DNA of 64,000 nucleotides from UBA11872 sp965198285. GTDB lineage: Bacteria; Chloroflexota; UBA11872. The position numbers and the translations under genes were made by a program. The stretch is taken from positions 744,001 to 808,000 of the forward strand of contig OZ240251.1 in assembly GCA_965198285.1 (NCBI GenBank). Direction: 5' to 3'. The notes beneath the pieces were generated by a model. That model did no database searches. It was not told the DNA's origin and saw only the letters and a program-made list of their open reading frames with translations. Numbering within the stretch: the first letter of the stretch is position 1; each line of letters starts with the position of its first letter. Shown in pieces: positions 62,734-64,000 of the stretch.

Positions 62734-64000
62734 GCGGCGGGTTCCTCGATCCAGCCCAGCAGCGCGATGGCGAAGAGCACAGCGCCCAGCAGGATGAACA
62801 CTTGGTGGAAGATGAGGCCGCAGGCGGCGATTACCAGCCCGGCGGCCAGCACGATCGGCCAGTAGGAGGGGTTGGGCATGTGGATGTCCGGTTCCTCCGT
62901 CTCGCCGCCGGCCTCGGGGGCGGTAGCCACCGCGCCGGTGTGCCCGCCGCCGCGCTTGGCGTCCCAGGCCGGATAGCGGCTATCCACGATGGGAATGTGC
63001 GCGAAGTTGTAGACCGGTGGCGGCGAGGGAATCGTCCACTCCAGCGTGCCGCCGTCCCAGGGGTCGCTGCCCGACGGTTCGCCCTGTCGAATCGAGCGCA
63101 CGGCGTTGATGGTGAAGATGAGGAACGAGAGCCCGAGCATGAAGGCGCCGACCGTGGACATCATGTTCCACAAGTCAAATCCCATGTCCGCCGCGTAGGT
63201 GTGCACGCGGCGCGGCATACCGTCGATGCCCAGCATGTGCTGCGGCAGGAACGCTAGGTTGAACCCGACGAACATCAGCGCCCAGTGAACTTTGCCCCAG
63301 CCATCGTGCATGAACCGCCCGGTGAACTTGGGGAACCAGTGGTAGATGCCCGCGAACAGACCGAAGACCGTGCCGCCGAAGAGCACGTAATGCAGGTGCG
63401 CGACCACGAAATACGAGTCCTGCACTTGTGAGTCAATGGGGGGCGATCCCAGCATGATGCCGCTGAGCCCGCCGATGATGAACATGGAGACCATGCCCAC
63501 CGCGAACAATAGAGGCGATTTGAAGCTGATCGAGCCGCCGTAAAGGGTGGCGATCCAGTTGAAAATCTTGACCCCGGTTGGAACCGCGATCGCCATCGTC
63601 GAGATCGCGAAGGCCGTGTCGGCAATCGGCCCCAGCCCCACGGTGAACATGTGATGCGTCCAGACCCCGAACCCGACCAGGGCAATGGCCGCCCCGGAAT
63701 AGGCCACGACCGCATATCCGAATAACGGCTTGCGCGCGTAGGTGGGCAGGATTTCCGACACGATGCCCATGGCGGGGAGGATCAGGATGTAGACCTCCGG
63801 GTGGCCGAAGACCCAGAACAGGTGCTGCCAGAGCACGGGGTCGCCGCCGCCTTCCGGCAGGAAGAAGCTGGTCGCCAGATAGCGGTCAAAGACCAGCAGC
63901 ACCAGGCCGATGGTGATGACGGGGAAGGCGAAGATGATCAGGAATGCCGTGATCATCGTCATCCACACGAACATGGGCATCCGGTTCAGCGTCATCCCCG
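62730..64000 (-). CDS. ctaD: Cytochrome c oxidase subunit 1 (5' end outside window)
   Basis: The window holds the last 422 codons or so; the N-terminus lies beyond 64000. It contains FWVFGHPEVYILILPAMG (CuB His linked to Tyr), VWTHHMFTVG (the other two CuB His), the K-channel TGVKIFNWIATL, and SYFVVAHLHYVLFGG with the haem ligands. After the normal end (VYNFAHIPIVDSRYPAWD) comes a Gly/Ala/Glu-rich linker and two further helices (YWPIVLAAGLVIAACGLIFHQVFILLGAVLFAIALLGW). This is a terminal proton-pumping oxidase for aerobic respiration. Confidence 0.95.
   Translation of the reverse strand, partial: GMTLNRMPMFVWMTMITAFLIIFAFPVITIGLVLLVFDRYLATSFFLPEGGGDPVLWQHLFWVFGHPEVYILILPAMGIVSEILPTYARKPLFGYAVVAYSGAAIALVGFGVWTHHMFTVGLGPIADTAFAISTMAIAVPTGVKIFNWIATLYGGSISFKSPLLFAVGMVSMFIIGGLSGIMLGSPPIDSQVQDSYFVVAHLHYVLFGGTVFGLFAGIYHWFPKFTGRFMHDGWGKVHWALMFVGFNLAFLPQHMLGIDGMPRRVHTYAADMGFDLWNMMSTVGAFMLGLSFLIFTINAVRSIRQGEPSGSDPWDGGTLEWTIPSPPPVYNFAHIPIVDSRYPAWDAKRGGGHTGAVATAPEAGGETEEPDIHMPNPSYWPIVLAAGLVIAACGLIFHQVFILLGAVLFAIALLGWIEEPAA

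Overview
The window is about 64 kb of a GC-rich, gene-dense bacterial chromosome. No rRNA is present, so placement is by gene content only. An aerobic bacterium of the Chloroflexota, possibly near the marine SAR202 lineage, fits best (inference). The hints are paralogous galactonate-dehydratase-like enolases, scattered Gfo/Idh/MocA, RraA-like, creatininase-like and sugar-isomerase-like catabolic genes, a B12-dependent ribonucleotide reductase, a short group-1 sigma factor, and a ctaD-ctaE-ctaF oxidase cluster. Nothing here excludes another GC-rich phylum.

Layout. 1-8.9 kb is accessory: a DUF5069 gene, an AT-richer SIR2-like gene convergent with a large adenine methyltransferase carrying an N-terminal nuclease-like motif, a HIT protein, then an island with strong palindromes, an N-truncated IS1595-type transposase and several tiny unrecognised genes. 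8.9-17 kb holds two near-duplicate enolase-superfamily dehydratases separated by MITE-like repeats, a two-gene ABC exporter and an oxidoreductase. 17-23.7 kb holds an orphan PD-(D/E)xK nuclease, the housekeeping tig-clpP-clpX cluster, tRNA-Leu, superoxide dismutase and a SIMPL protein. 23.7-30.4 kb holds a second oxidoreductase, a TrkH/TrkA potassium system and nrdJ behind a small unknown gene, with a possible tandem NrdR operator upstream.

30.4-36 kb holds two overlapping ankyrin lipoproteins, a lipoprotein hydrolase, a sugar isomerase and a double GNAT enzyme, followed by a perfect parS site. 36-49 kb holds an aminotransferase, a second orphan nuclease, a YIP1-like membrane protein, a lactonase, a two-gene AAA ATPase plus TOPRIM-like cassette that looks like a defence system, pckA, and several catabolic enzymes. 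49-56 kb holds proC, ComEC/ComEA competence genes and two overlapping moeA genes, one fused to a substrate-binding domain. 56-64 kb holds groEL, the primary sigma factor, a degenerate cupredoxin lipoprotein, ctaG and the cytochrome c oxidase genes ctaF, ctaE and ctaD (the last cut by the window end).

The best candidates for undescribed biology are the AAA/TOPRIM pair (40.4-42.2 kb), the SIR2 plus methyltransferase-nuclease locus (1.2-5.4 kb), a repeat family with GGAGACCTTTGC ends, one copy of which abuts a start codon, and the palindrome-rich island at 6.1-8.7 kb.
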